Source: an uncultured Paracoccaceae bacterium
GTDB taxonomy: Bacteria > Pseudomonadota > Alphaproteobacteria > Rhodobacterales > Rhodobacteraceae
Assembly (NCBI GenBank): GCA_947503925.1
Contig: CANNFQ010000003.1
Span: 1-64,000 of the forward strand
Reading direction: 5' to 3'
DNA length: 64,000 nt
Shown here: piece after piece, positions 34,537-42,995 of the stretch
How positions within the stretch are numbered: position 1 is the stretch's first letter
Layout: each line of letters opens with the position of its first letter
Notes under the pieces: model-generated
Database searches by the model: none
The model's input: the letters and a program-made list of their open reading frames with translations, nothing else
Told to the model about the DNA's origin: nothing
Made by a program: the position numbers and the translations under genes

Positions 34537-35538
34537 TTAAAGTCCTGCCAGTGCGTCCACCAATCGCGCCGCACCTTGCCGATATGTGTCAACGGTCGGC
34601 AAGCCCATCCGTGCTTCAATCCCGGCCATGTATTCCAGTGCTTCATCCTCAGGCAGATGTTGGGAATTAATCGAAATCCCAACGATCTGGCAATTTGGAT
34701 TAGCCACACGAGCCAATGGCAAGGCGGTGTCGCGCAATGTCTCAAGGCTGGGCAAATCATAATCCGGCAGACCACGCATATGGCTGCGCGTCGGCTCATG
34801 TGCCAGGATCAGCGCGTCAGGTTGACCGCCATGGATCAGCGCCATGGTCACCCCAGAGTAAGAGACGTGAAACAGGCTGCCCTGCCCCTCAATATGGTCC
34901 CAATGATCGGGATCATTATCGGGGGTCAGGTATTCAACGGCACCGGCCATGAAATCGGCGATCACAGCATCCAGCGGCACACCACCACCGGTGATCAGAA
35001 TACCGGTCTGACCGGTGGGGCGGAAGGTTGATTTCATGCCCCGCTTTTGCATCTCTGCATCCATCGCCAGTCCGGTATACATCTTGCCAACCGAACAATC
35101 CGTACCGATGGCGAGGCAACGCTTACCGGTGCGGGGTTTACCGTTTGCAATTGGGTAAGCAACGGAGGGTATACGCACGTCAAACAAGCTGCGGCCATTC
35201 ACACGGGCAGCAGCAACCAGCTCATCCTCATCGCGCAAAAGATTATGCAGGCCGGAGGCGATATCGAAACCCATTTGCAAGGCCTTGACCAAAACATCCT
35301 TCCACGCCTGAGAGATATAGCCGCCCCGATTGGCCACGCCGATCACAAGGGTCTGGGCACCGGCGGCTTTCGCCTCCTCCAGGGTCAGATCATTGATCCC
35401 CAGATCGGCACCGCAGCCTTTCATGCGGAACTGACCAACCGCATTTTCCGGGCGCCAATCCTTGATCCCTTGGGCAACTTTCGCGGCCAATTGGTCAGGG
35501 GCATCGCCAAGGAACAAAAGATAAGGGGTCTGGATCAT
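34537..35538 (-). CDS. dgcN: DUF1611 family protein, D-glutamate N-acetyltransferase DgcN
   Basis: The 333-residue DUF1611 protein has an N-terminal Rossmann-like part (PYLLFLGDAPDQLAAKVAQGI; GAQTLVIGVANRGGYIS) and a C-terminal P-loop-like domain with AIGTDCSVGKMYTGLAMD (GTDCSVGK at 145-152), RPTGQTGILITGGGVPLDAV and ALIHGGQPDALILAHEP. DUF1611 proteins paired with a dipeptide-epimerase-like gene are reported as DgcN, which acetylates D-glutamate before DgcA racemises it. The pair is intact here, dgcN first. No adjacent regulator is seen. Transfer of peptidoglycan-derived D-glutamate to central metabolism is the likely role. Confidence 0.85.
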   Translation of the reverse strand: MIQTPYLLFLGDAPDQLAAKVAQGIKDWRPENAVGQFRMKGCGADLGINDLTLEEAKAAGAQTLVIGVANRGGYISQAWKDVLVKALQMGFDIASGLHNLLRDEDELVAAARVNGRSLFDVRIPSVAYPIANGKPRTGKRCLAIGTDCSVGKMYTGLAMDAEMQKRGMKSTFRPTGQTGILITGGGVPLDAVIADFMAGAVEYLTPDNDPDHWDHIEGQGSLFHVSYSGVTMALIHGGQPDALILAHEPTRSHMRGLPDYDLPSLETLRDTALPLARVANPNCQIVGISINSQHLPEDEALEYMAGIEARMGLPTVDTYRQGAARLVDALAGL

Positions 35539-35702
35539 GGCAAGGCTCCGCTGCTGGATTCGAATCTAGCGAGAGATTTGCGCGCCACCAGCGGTAAGTC
35601 ATCTCATATCTTATCATCAGAGGGTTACGTTACGCAAAATTCTTGCGAGATTTATATCAATATCCGAAGATTACGGCGCACATCTATGACGGTAGAAAGA
35701 AA

Positions 35703-35726
35703 TGCCCGGGCGCGCACGCCCGGGCA
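35703..35726 (-). terminator. Terminator of the glnK-amtB operon
   Basis: A 10-bp stem TGCCCGGGCG / CGCCCGGGCA with loop CGCA, followed on the minus strand by TTTCTTTCT, 27 nt beyond the amtB stop. Confidence 0.88.
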
Positions 35727-35752
35727 GTTTCTCAAGAAAAGCTTGGAAGGGA

Positions 35753-37078
35753 TCAGCCTTTCGAGAATTCAGGATAGGCCTCCATGCCCAGCTCTGATGT
35801 ATCCAAACCGTTGATCTCGGCCTCTTCGCTCACACGGATGCCCATGATCCCCTTGAGGATGATCCACAGTGCCAGACTGGCAACAAAGGTGAACACGCCA
35901 TAGGCCAGAATACCCGTGATCTGCGCGCCCAAAGTCGCATCGGCATTATAGAAGATCACAGCGATTGTGCCCCAGATACCGGCGAACAGGTGAACCGGGA
36001 TGGCACCGACAACATCATCGATCTTCAGCTTATCAAGGAATGGCACAGCGAAGACCACGATCACACCACCGACGGCACCAATCCACAACGCACCAAACAA
36101 GGTGGGTGCAAGCGGCTCTGCTGTGATGGACACAAGACCGGCCAGCGCCCCGTTCAGTACCATGGTCAAGTCAGCCTTTTTGAACATGATCTGCGTCAGG
36201 ATCAACGCGGTGACAGCACCGGAGGCCGCGGCCATATTGGTGTTGGCAAAGATGCGCGAGACGTCTGTCATGTCACCCACGGTGCCGGCTGCCAACTGCG
36301 ACCCGCCATTGAACCCGAACCAACCGAGCCACAGGATGAATGTTCCCAATGTGGCCAGCGCGAGGTTCGACCCGGGCAGCGGCGTTACACGCCCATCCTT
36401 GCCGTATTTGCCCAGTCGTGGCCCCAGAATGATCGCCCCGGCAAGCGCGGCCCAGCCGCCGACCGAATGCACAATGGTCGATCCGGCAAAATCGTTAAAG
36501 CCAGCCGCATCCAACCAGCCCTCACCCCATTTCCAAGAACCAGAGATCGGATACATCACCCCGGTCAGCACAACGACGAAGATCAGGAACGGCCAAAGCT
36601 TGATCCGCTCGGCCAATGCGCCGGATACAATCGACGCGGTCGCGGCCACAAACATCAACTGAAAGAAAAAGTCAGACCCGACAGAGGCATAGTCAAGCGA
36701 TGCATCCGCAGCCGCGAGGCCAACGGGTTCAAGTTCCGTCCAACTGAATAACGGTCCGATCCAGCCGGATACAAGCCAACCATCGCCGGGATACATCAGA
36801 TTGAACCCGATGAGCCAATACATGATGGAGGCAATGGAAAACAAAGCGATGTTCTTGGTCAGCTGCGTTGTGACATTCTTCGACCGGACCAGCCCGGCCT
36901 CAAGCATGGCAAAACCAGCGGCCATGAAGAACACCAGGAAACCGCCAACCAAAAACAGCAGCGTGGTCATCAGATAGGGCCCGATTTCGTCAAATGACGG
37001 GGCAGCATCCTGCGCTGTCGCGAATGTCGGCAAAAGAGCAAGCCCGGCGCCTACGGAAAGAAATTTTAATTGTTTCAT
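35753..37078 (-). CDS. amtB: Ammonium transporter (Amt/Rh family)
   Basis: A 441-residue Amt protein with a cleavable signal (MKQLKFLSVGAGLALLPTFATA) and about eleven membrane segments. Landmarks are FAMLEAGLVRSKN, DFAGSTIVHSVGGWAALAGAIILGPRLGKYG (the first pore His region), LPGSNLALATLGTFILWLGWFGFNGGS, GALAGLVSITAEP and the second His in GAIPVHLFAGIWGT. It imports ammonium. The start ATG 37078 is supported by AAGGAC; the long upstream in-frame extension runs through glnK and is spurious. It is 22 nt downstream of glnK, the standard regulator pairing. Confidence 0.95.
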   Translation of the reverse strand: MKQLKFLSVGAGLALLPTFATAQDAAPSFDEIGPYLMTTLLFLVGGFLVFFMAAGFAMLEAGLVRSKNVTTQLTKNIALFSIASIMYWLIGFNLMYPGDGWLVSGWIGPLFSWTELEPVGLAAADASLDYASVGSDFFFQLMFVAATASIVSGALAERIKLWPFLIFVVVLTGVMYPISGSWKWGEGWLDAAGFNDFAGSTIVHSVGGWAALAGAIILGPRLGKYGKDGRVTPLPGSNLALATLGTFILWLGWFGFNGGSQLAAGTVGDMTDVSRIFANTNMAAASGAVTALILTQIMFKKADLTMVLNGALAGLVSITAEPLAPTLFGALWIGAVGGVIVVFAVPFLDKLKIDDVVGAIPVHLFAGIWGTIAVIFYNADATLGAQITGILAYGVFTFVASLALWIILKGIMGIRVSEEAEINGLDTSELGMEAYPEFSKG

Positions 37079-37100
37079 TATTTTGTCCTTCATTACGCAA

Positions 37101-37439
37101 TCACAGCGCATCATCATTGGTTTCGCCCGTGCGCACCCGCAGCGCGCTTTCCACATCAAGGACGAAGATTTTGCCATCACCGATCTTGTCGGTTTGGGCG
37201 GTGGTGGCGATGGTTGATACGACCTGATCGGCCATGCTGTCCTGCAAGGCAATTTCCAGTTTGACCTTTGGCACGAAATTCACGGCATATTCAGCGCCCC
37301 GGTAAATTTCGGTATGTCCCGATTGCGCGCCAAAGCCCTTGATTTCAGACACCATCATGCCGCGCACGCCGATGGTGGTCAGCGCCTCGCGCACCTCCTC
37401 CAGCTTGAACGGTTTGATTGTCGCAATGATGAGTTTCAC
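37101..37439 (-). CDS. glnK: PII nitrogen regulatory protein
   Basis: Exactly 112 residues, the standard PII length: MKLIIATIKPFKLEEVREAL, the T-loop with uridylylation Tyr51 in GHTEIYRGAEYAVNFVPK, and IGDGKIFVLDVESALRVRTGE. PII trimers bind ATP/ADP and 2-oxoglutarate and, when deuridylylated, block AmtB. The start is GTG 37439 preceded by AAGGGGA; longer in-frame starts add a Cys-rich leader with no family support. It is first in the glnK-amtB operon. Confidence 0.95.
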   Translation of the reverse strand: MKLIIATIKPFKLEEVREALTTIGVRGMMVSEIKGFGAQSGHTEIYRGAEYAVNFVPKVKLEIALQDSMADQVVSTIATTAQTDKIGDGKIFVLDVESALRVRTGETNDDAL

Positions 37440-37569
37440 ATTCTTCCCCTTGCAATGTTCGACATGGCACCGCAGCAATACGGCCCCTACGTGCGGGCTA
37501 AGGAAAAGCGCGACTTTGCAGGCGCAGCAAGGTTGCGACACCTTCAGGTTGTGGGGATTTTAGTGGATT

Positions 37570-37588
37570 TTGCACAATTCTTGCACAA
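37570..37588. promoter_or_regulatory. TTGCACAA direct repeats upstream of glnK
   Basis: TTGCACAA occurs at 37570-37577 and 37581-37588, an 11-nt step, in an AT-rich stretch 130-150 nt upstream of glnK. TGCAC is the half-site of NtrC boxes, but here the copies are direct rather than inverted. A small palindrome GCCCAA-TTG-TTGGGC follows at 37601-37615 and may end transcription of the gene at 37648. I found no convincing sigma-54 promoter. Confidence 0.35.
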
Positions 37589-37647
37589 AATAATGCATTT
37601 GCCCAATTGTTGGGCGATTCTGGAAGTCACCATGACGGTGTCGCAAC

Positions 37648-38163
37648 CTAAGGCGTCGCCCGCCGGGGAATCCCGTCTCGATCAAGGTGCATCATACCAT
37701 CCGGCGTTGCCGTCACGGTTCTGCCGACATAGATATCGGTCCGCCCCGCACCAACCCATTGCACCTCGACCCCCGCCGTAACCGGCACATTGAATGCCCG
37801 CGCCAAAGGGCGCAGCAGAGCGGGTCGTTGTCCGGTTGTGCATCCTTTCAGATAAACTTGACCGTCCGGAGCAAAATAGGGGGCAAGAGCGGAAAAGACC
37901 CCTTCCAAAGCGGCCGCATTGTTTTCATTCAGTCGTCCGGCAAACATCGTGCCGGGCGTGCCATGAGAATGGACTTGCAGGATATCAATTGAACCCTGTC
38001 CGTCGGACCTGTTCTGCACGCGCCCAATCAGCGATTGCCAGGTATCGGTTTCCAGGTTCATGACATAGGTTCGGTCGCGTAGTGCAAGATCTGTCATTGC
38101 AAAGCTGGCCATGGGTTCAACGCCATTTTGGTCGACAACAACATCAACAATATCAATGCGCAT
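37648..38163 (-). CDS. Small protein with a caspase-like (DUF4347-like) His/Cys pattern
   Basis: A 171-residue protein of unrecognised family. The strand IDILQVHSHGTPGTMFAG (His65/His67) followed about 40 residues later by GQVYLKGCTTGQRPALLRPLARAF (Cys108) repeats the H-G ... G-C-x-x-G pattern of DUF4347 and other clan CD caspase-like domains, in which that His and Cys form the catalytic dyad. No signal peptide or partner domain is present. AGGAGG lies 7 nt before ATG 38163; the ATG just before is also possible, and a longer upstream frame is spurious. It is divergent from pbp1A. Catalytic activity is inference. Confidence 0.65.
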   Translation of the reverse strand: MRIDIVDVVVDQNGVEPMASFAMTDLALRDRTYVMNLETDTWQSLIGRVQNRSDGQGSIDILQVHSHGTPGTMFAGRLNENNAAALEGVFSALAPYFAPDGQVYLKGCTTGQRPALLRPLARAFNVPVTAGVEVQWVGAGRTDIYVGRTVTATPDGMMHLDRDGIPRRATP

Positions 38164-38421
38164 CATGGATCCTCCTATTGCGTTTCGACTTAAACTTGAA
38201 TCCTTTGTTCGCTGCCTTTCGCTACGCTCAAACGCGAAAAACGTTGCGCGATGCCTCAAGACAAAATCGAAACACTTTTATATGCGGATACTGTGCACAA
38301 GCACCTCACCGCCGCCTAGTCAGGGAAACCGGACCCCTGCCTTTGCGTTAAACCGGCTGGTGGCGCGCCGGGATCACAGCTATGATGACCAAAATAGACG
38401 CAATAGTCAGTCGAGCGGAAC

Positions 38422-40575
38422 ATGAGTGGAAATGGCAAGAAAAGGTCGCCCTTGGTGGCTGAACGGCGCTATCCGGCAAAGCCTGCCGGGAAAAAGGCTG
38501 CCCCCAAGAAAAAAGCCAAGCCTGCGGCTCGCCGCAAGGCTGCCCCTAAGCGCCCCAATAAGCCCCGCGGCCTGATCGGCTGGTTGCTTTTGCCATTCCA
38601 GTGGCTTTTCCGCCTCATCTGGGCCTTTACCTGGCGGGTCGGGCTGGTCACCGCCCTGATCATTGGTGGTTTCGCGCTTTATTTCGCCAGCCAAATGCCC
38701 GCCATGGAAGAATTGATAGATCAGCGCGCCCGTGGTTCGGTCACCATGACCGACCTGACCGGAAAGGTCTTTGCCTGGCGCGGCGATCAGTTCGGCGGCA
38801 TGGTCACTGCCGATACCGTATCCGAGCACCTTCATAATGCCGTTGTGGCGACCGAAGATAAGCGTTTCTATCGTCACCTTGGTATCTCGCCACGCGGCAT
38901 AGCCTCTGCCGTCCGGATCAACCTGCGCGAAGGGCGCGGCCCCCTGTCCGGTCATGGCGGTTCGACCATCACACAGCAGACGGCCAAGCTGTTGTGCCTT
39001 GGCGTGCCCTATGATCCCGCCAAGTGGGAGACCGAAACCGCCTATGAAGTTGATTGCCGTCGATCATCGCTTTGGCGCAAAGCCAAGGAGGCAGTATTCG
39101 CCCTTGGCATGGAAATTGCTTATTCGAAGGAAGAAATCCTGACGATCTACCTAAACCGGTCCTATCTTGGTGCCGGTAGCCGGGGGTTTGAGGCAGCCGC
39201 CCAGCGTTATTTCGGTATCTCCGCATCGCAGGTGAATCCCGCACAAGCCGCCATGTTGGCCGGGCTGCTGAAAGCCCCTTCAACCACGGCCCCCACAGCA
39301 AATCTGGGTCGCGCGCAGACCCGTGCGGAACTTGTCGTCGGGCTGATGAAGGATCAGGGTTATCTGAGCGCCACTGACGCCGCCCTTGCCATCGCAAACC
39401 CGGCCACCCTGTCAGAAGCCGCAGAGGCGCGCACTGGCGGATTCTTTGCCGATTGGGTGATGGAAAGCGGGCCGGAATTCTTTACTCGCGACACAACGGA
39501 AGACGTGATTATCCGCACTACACTGGATCAGGACATTCAGGCCGCCGCTGAAGAGGCGTTGATCTCTGTCTTTGAAACCGAGGTGCGGGAAGGGTCAGAA
39601 GCACAAGCAGCCATCGTTGTGATGTCAGCGGACGGCGCCGTCCGGGCCATGGTCGGGGGACGCAACATCAAGGCGACGGGTGCATTCAACCGCGCCACGC
39701 AGGCCTTGCGCCAGACCGGGTCTGCCTTCAAACCCTTTATCTATGCTGCCGCCCTTGATCTGGGCATGTCGCCTTATGCGATGGTTGATGATCAGCGCAC
39801 CTGCTGGTCGCGTCGTGGGTCGGCCGATTGGTGCCCCGAAAACTATGACCGCCAGTTTATTGGCCCAGTCACATTAGTTGATGCCTTGGCACAAAGCCGC
39901 AACATACCAGCCATTCTGGTGTCCGAGGATGTCGGGCGCGAACTGGTCCGCAATGTCGCCGCCGGTTTCGGCATTCAGGGCGATATGGCGGCTGGCCCTG
40001 CCTTGGCGTTGGGTGTGTCCGAAAGCACGTTGATTGATATGACTGGCGCCTTTGCGGGCATCCTGAACGGCGGTTATGCTGTGGCCCCTTACGGTCTGAC
40101 GGACCTGCGCATTCAGGGGGATGATGCGTCCTTGATGGATTCCACCGGATCGGGGATTGGTGAACGGATCATCGAGGAGGAAGCCGCCCGCGAATTGACA
40201 TGGATGATGACCAAGGTTGTTGAACAGGGCACGGGCCAGCGCGCCCGGATCGACGGCTGGGAAATCGCGGGCAAGACCGGCACGACCCAAGGCGCGCGCG
40301 ACGCCTGGTTCATCGGGTTCACCGGCGATTACGTGACCGGTGTCTGGATGGGCTATGATGATAACAAACCGCTTTCGGGTGTGACCGGGGGCGGGTTGCC
40401 CGCAACAATCTGGCACGAAACGATGGCCCGTGTTCTGGCGGGGAAAACACCGACCCCCTTGCCAGTAATCGTCCCGCAGCAGCCGGCATCAACCGGCTTG
40501 CTCACCAGCGAAGGGGGCGAGGTCGTGGACGATGATATCAGCAACCTGCTGGATAACATCCTCAACGGAGGTTAG
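38422..40575 (+). CDS. Penicillin-binding protein 1A (bifunctional transglycosylase/transpeptidase)
   Basis: A 717-residue class A PBP. A Lys/Ala/Pro-rich cytoplasmic tail (1-50) precedes one membrane helix (about 68-88). The GT51 glycosyltransferase has AVVATEDKRFYRHLGISPRG (catalytic Glu145), GGSTITQQTAKLL and LNRSYLGAGSRGFEAAAQRYF. The transpeptidase has the SxxK motif in TGSAFKPF (Ser434), SRN in LAQSRNIPA and KTGTT near 617. It polymerises and crosslinks peptidoglycan at the inner membrane. The basic, repetitive N-terminus is longer than in E. coli PBP1A. A double hairpin terminates the gene. Confidence 0.94.
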   Translation: MSGNGKKRSPLVAERRYPAKPAGKKAAPKKKAKPAARRKAAPKRPNKPRGLIGWLLLPFQWLFRLIWAFTWRVGLVTALIIGGFALYFASQMPAMEELIDQRARGSVTMTDLTGKVFAWRGDQFGGMVTADTVSEHLHNAVVATEDKRFYRHLGISPRGIASAVRINLREGRGPLSGHGGSTITQQTAKLLCLGVPYDPAKWETETAYEVDCRRSSLWRKAKEAVFALGMEIAYSKEEILTIYLNRSYLGAGSRGFEAAAQRYFGISASQVNPAQAAMLAGLLKAPSTTAPTANLGRAQTRAELVVGLMKDQGYLSATDAALAIANPATLSEAAEARTGGFFADWVMESGPEFFTRDTTEDVIIRTTLDQDIQAAAEEALISVFETEVREGSEAQAAIVVMSADGAVRAMVGGRNIKATGAFNRATQALRQTGSAFKPFIYAAALDLGMSPYAMVDDQRTCWSRRGSADWCPENYDRQFIGPVTLVDALAQSRNIPAILVSEDVGRELVRNVAAGFGIQGDMAAGPALALGVSESTLIDMTGAFAGILNGGYAVAPYGLTDLRIQGDDASLMDSTGSGIGERIIEEEAARELTWMMTKVVEQGTGQRARIDGWEIAGKTGTTQGARDAWFIGFTGDYVTGVWMGYDDNKPLSGVTGGGLPATIWHETMARVLAGKTPTPLPVIVPQQPASTGLLTSEGGEVVDDDISNLLDNILNGG

Positions 40576-40639
40576 AGCTTTATGTGATACGTGATGTTTC
40601 AGGTATTTCGTCAAATGCTATAGTCACAGCCACCCCCCC

Positions 40640-40692
40640 GCCCGGTCGATAGACCGGGCAGCCCCGACCCTCTTCACTGGAGGGGGCTGCCC
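40640..40692 (+). terminator. Two overlapping, mutually exclusive hairpins after pbp1A
   Basis: Stem 1: GCCCGGTC (40640-40647) with GACCGGGC (40652-40659). Stem 2: GGGCAGCCCC (40656-40665) with GGGGCTGCCC (40683-40692), followed by TTT. They share 40656-40659 and cannot both form fully. Stem 2 with its short T-run is the likely terminator; the gene that follows is convergent. Confidence 0.75.
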
Positions 40693-40729
40693 TTTGGGTG
40701 ATAGTCCTGCCGCAAACCAAATGGAGAGA

Positions 40730-41098
40730 TTAATACTCGCCATCCTCACAACGGTCATAACGGAAGGCGTAGCCATCCCAGATCATGTAGATCCCCTCCT
40801 CGGCAGAATCAGCCATCATGATCGCACGTTCATTCCATGTCTGGCCCTCACCAGAGCATTCCATGGTATAGATCGTGGCATCCATATCATTGATATCGAC
40901 GGGGCTAGTCATACGGCATTCGACCTCGACCCCGTAAAAGATGCCTTCGTCAATCTTCAGCGACCCGCCATCGACTCCGACCAGCGCGCATTCAGCGTTG
41001 GCGGTTTGTTTATAGACGCCGTCATAGGGGCCAGCCTGCCCCGCAAATGGTAAAATCAGGCAAAAAACAGCCCAAAGAAATGTGTTAATCTTGCGCAT
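40730..41098 (-). CDS. Small secreted protein of unknown function
   Basis: A 122-residue protein with a Sec signal peptide (MRKINTFLWAVFCLILPFAGQA) and a mature part of about 100 residues containing three well-spaced cysteines after YKQTANAEC, VECRM and YTMECSG plus a fourth in YDRCEDGEY, suggesting two disulfides in the periplasm. I recognise no family. Start ATG 41098 is chosen for the signal peptide; the ribosome site is weak. It is divergent from the type I secretion operon. Confidence 0.65.
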   Translation of the reverse strand: MRKINTFLWAVFCLILPFAGQAGPYDGVYKQTANAECALVGVDGGSLKIDEGIFYGVEVECRMTSPVDINDMDATIYTMECSGEGQTWNERAIMMADSAEEGIYMIWDGYAFRYDRCEDGEY

Positions 41099-41255
41099 CT
41101 GGCGATTGTTGGTCCATTTGGCGCGCCAAATCAATGAAAGATGCGCGTTCCATGGCCCGACGGGGGTGGTCATGGAAAATATGGCGTTAACTCTAATATG
41201 ATTTCCGGTAACCTAAGATACAGGGTGCTAAGACCGAAGCAATGAACTGGGGCCA

Positions 41256-42995
41256 ATGTTGGACGAAATAAGAACCAAGGGCGAGGCCGAACTGATCGAG
41301 GCCCGCAATGAAAGCCGACCGCTGTACTGGATGGTGGGGATTTTCAGCTTCTTCGTAAACCTGCTGATGCTGACCGGCCCGCTTTATATGCTCAATGTCT
41401 ATGACCGGGTACTCAGTTCGCGCTCGTTCGAAACGCTGATCGCCCTGTCGGTGCTGGTTGCGTTTCTTTACGGGATGATGGGTATCCTTGATTTCGTGCG
41501 TGGCCGGGTGATGGGCCGGGTCGGTGCGCGGTTTCAGGCCCGGTTGGACCGGCGGGTCTTTGGCGCTGTCCTCAAGGCCACGACACTGAACCGTGCACCG
41601 CGCGAGGCGGCAACCGGGCTGCGCGATCTGGAATCGACGCAGCGGTTGATCACCTCACCGGCGCTGATGGCCCTGTTTGATCTGCCATGGGCACCCCTGT
41701 TTTTCTGGGGGATCTTCATTTTTCACCCGCTGATGGGTTTGCTGGCCGTCATCGGCGCGACCATCCTGATCGGTGTGGCAATCCTGAACCAGATGACCAC
41801 ACGCAAACCATTGGAACAGGCGAATGCGGCCTCTTTCGCCTCTGAGCAAATGGGCACACAGATCCGCAGCGAAAGCGAGATGGTGCATTCGCTGGGCATG
41901 CGTGGTGCTGCCTTTGACCGCTGGCAGATTGCCCGCGGCAAGTCACTGGACGCGACCATAGGCGCGGCGGATGCATCCGGCACCTTTACCGCGATGACCA
42001 AGGCGTTCCGCCTGTTTTTGCAATCCGCAATGCTGGGTCTGGGTGCCTATCTGGTGCTGATCAATCAATTGTCGCCCGGTGCGATGATCGCAGGTTCGAT
42101 CCTGCTGGGCCGCGCGCTGGCCCCGATTGAAATGATTGTCGGTCAATGGGCCGTCTTTCAAAAGGGGCGCGAAGGCTGGCGCAAGCTTTCCATTCTCCTG
42201 GGCAGCGTTGGCGAAGAAGAACAGCGCATGCAATTGCCAAAGCCAAAGGCGCGGCTGCTGGCCGATCAGGTCACGGTGGTACCGCCGGGCGAAAAGCAGG
42301 CATCGTTGCGCTTGATCAGCTTTGATGTGAAACCGGGTATGGCCGTTGGGGTGATCGGCACCTCGGGTGCCGGGAAGTCCACGCTGGCGCGGGTGCTGAC
42401 AGGTGTCTGGCAACCGGCGGGCGGGAAAATCAGGCTCGATGGGGCCGCGCTCGATCAGTATGACCCGGATGTGCTGGGTGAGCATATCGGCTATCTGCCG
42501 CAGCGGGTGCAGCTGTTTGACGGCACAATCAAGGAAAACATCGCCCGCATGTCGATGACGCCGGATGATGCCCAAGTCGTCAAAGCTGCCAAGAAAGCCG
42601 CCGCACATGAAATGATCCTGAAACTGCCCGACGGATATGACACCCGCGTATCCGTCAATACGGGTCGCCTGTCAGGTGGTCAGATCCAGCGCATCGGCCT
42701 TGCCCGGGCGATGTATGGTGACCCGGTTGTGCTTGTGCTGGATGAACCGAACTCCAACCTTGATAATGACGGATCGGCCGCCCTGAATAGGGCCATCAAG
42801 ACCCTGAAAGCCGAAGGTAAGGTTGTGTTCATCATGGCCCACCGCCCCGCAGCCATTCAGGAATGCGACACATTGCTGGTAATCGAAGGCGGCGCGCGCC
42901 GCGCCTTTGGCCCCAAGGACAAGGTACTGGCCGAAATGGTGACCAACCACAAGGAAATCAAACATAGCGTCGGCAAGACCGGGGGTGTGTCATGA
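41256..42995 (+). CDS. Type I secretion system ABC permease/ATPase (PrtD-like)
   Basis: The 579-residue half-transporter has an N-terminal membrane domain beginning at about residue 22 (YWMVGIFSFFVNLLMLTGPLYMLNVYDRVL, the PrtD/HasD signature) and a C-terminal ATPase: Walker A GTSGAGKSTLARVL, Q-loop YLPQRVQLFDGTIKENIARM, signature GRLSGGQIQRIGLARAMYGDP, Walker B LVLDEPNSNLD and H-loop MAHRPAAI. It has no N-terminal C39-like domain, as in protease/heme-protein exporters. Its stop overlaps the membrane-fusion gene start (ATGA). It exports proteins with C-terminal signals; no substrate gene is adjacent. Confidence 0.93.
   Translation: MLDEIRTKGEAELIEARNESRPLYWMVGIFSFFVNLLMLTGPLYMLNVYDRVLSSRSFETLIALSVLVAFLYGMMGILDFVRGRVMGRVGARFQARLDRRVFGAVLKATTLNRAPREAATGLRDLESTQRLITSPALMALFDLPWAPLFFWGIFIFHPLMGLLAVIGATILIGVAILNQMTTRKPLEQANAASFASEQMGTQIRSESEMVHSLGMRGAAFDRWQIARGKSLDATIGAADASGTFTAMTKAFRLFLQSAMLGLGAYLVLINQLSPGAMIAGSILLGRALAPIEMIVGQWAVFQKGREGWRKLSILLGSVGEEEQRMQLPKPKARLLADQVTVVPPGEKQASLRLISFDVKPGMAVGVIGTSGAGKSTLARVLTGVWQPAGGKIRLDGAALDQYDPDVLGEHIGYLPQRVQLFDGTIKENIARMSMTPDDAQVVKAAKKAAAHEMILKLPDGYDTRVSVNTGRLSGGQIQRIGLARAMYGDPVVLVLDEPNSNLDNDGSAALNRAIKTLKAEGKVVFIMAHRPAAIQECDTLLVIEGGARRAFGPKDKVLAEMVTNHKEIKHSVGKTGGVS

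Noticed and set aside
37440-37640. Sigma-54 promoter (TGGCAC-N5-TTGC) upstream of glnK
   Set aside because: I searched both strands by eye and found no acceptable match with correct GG/GC spacing.
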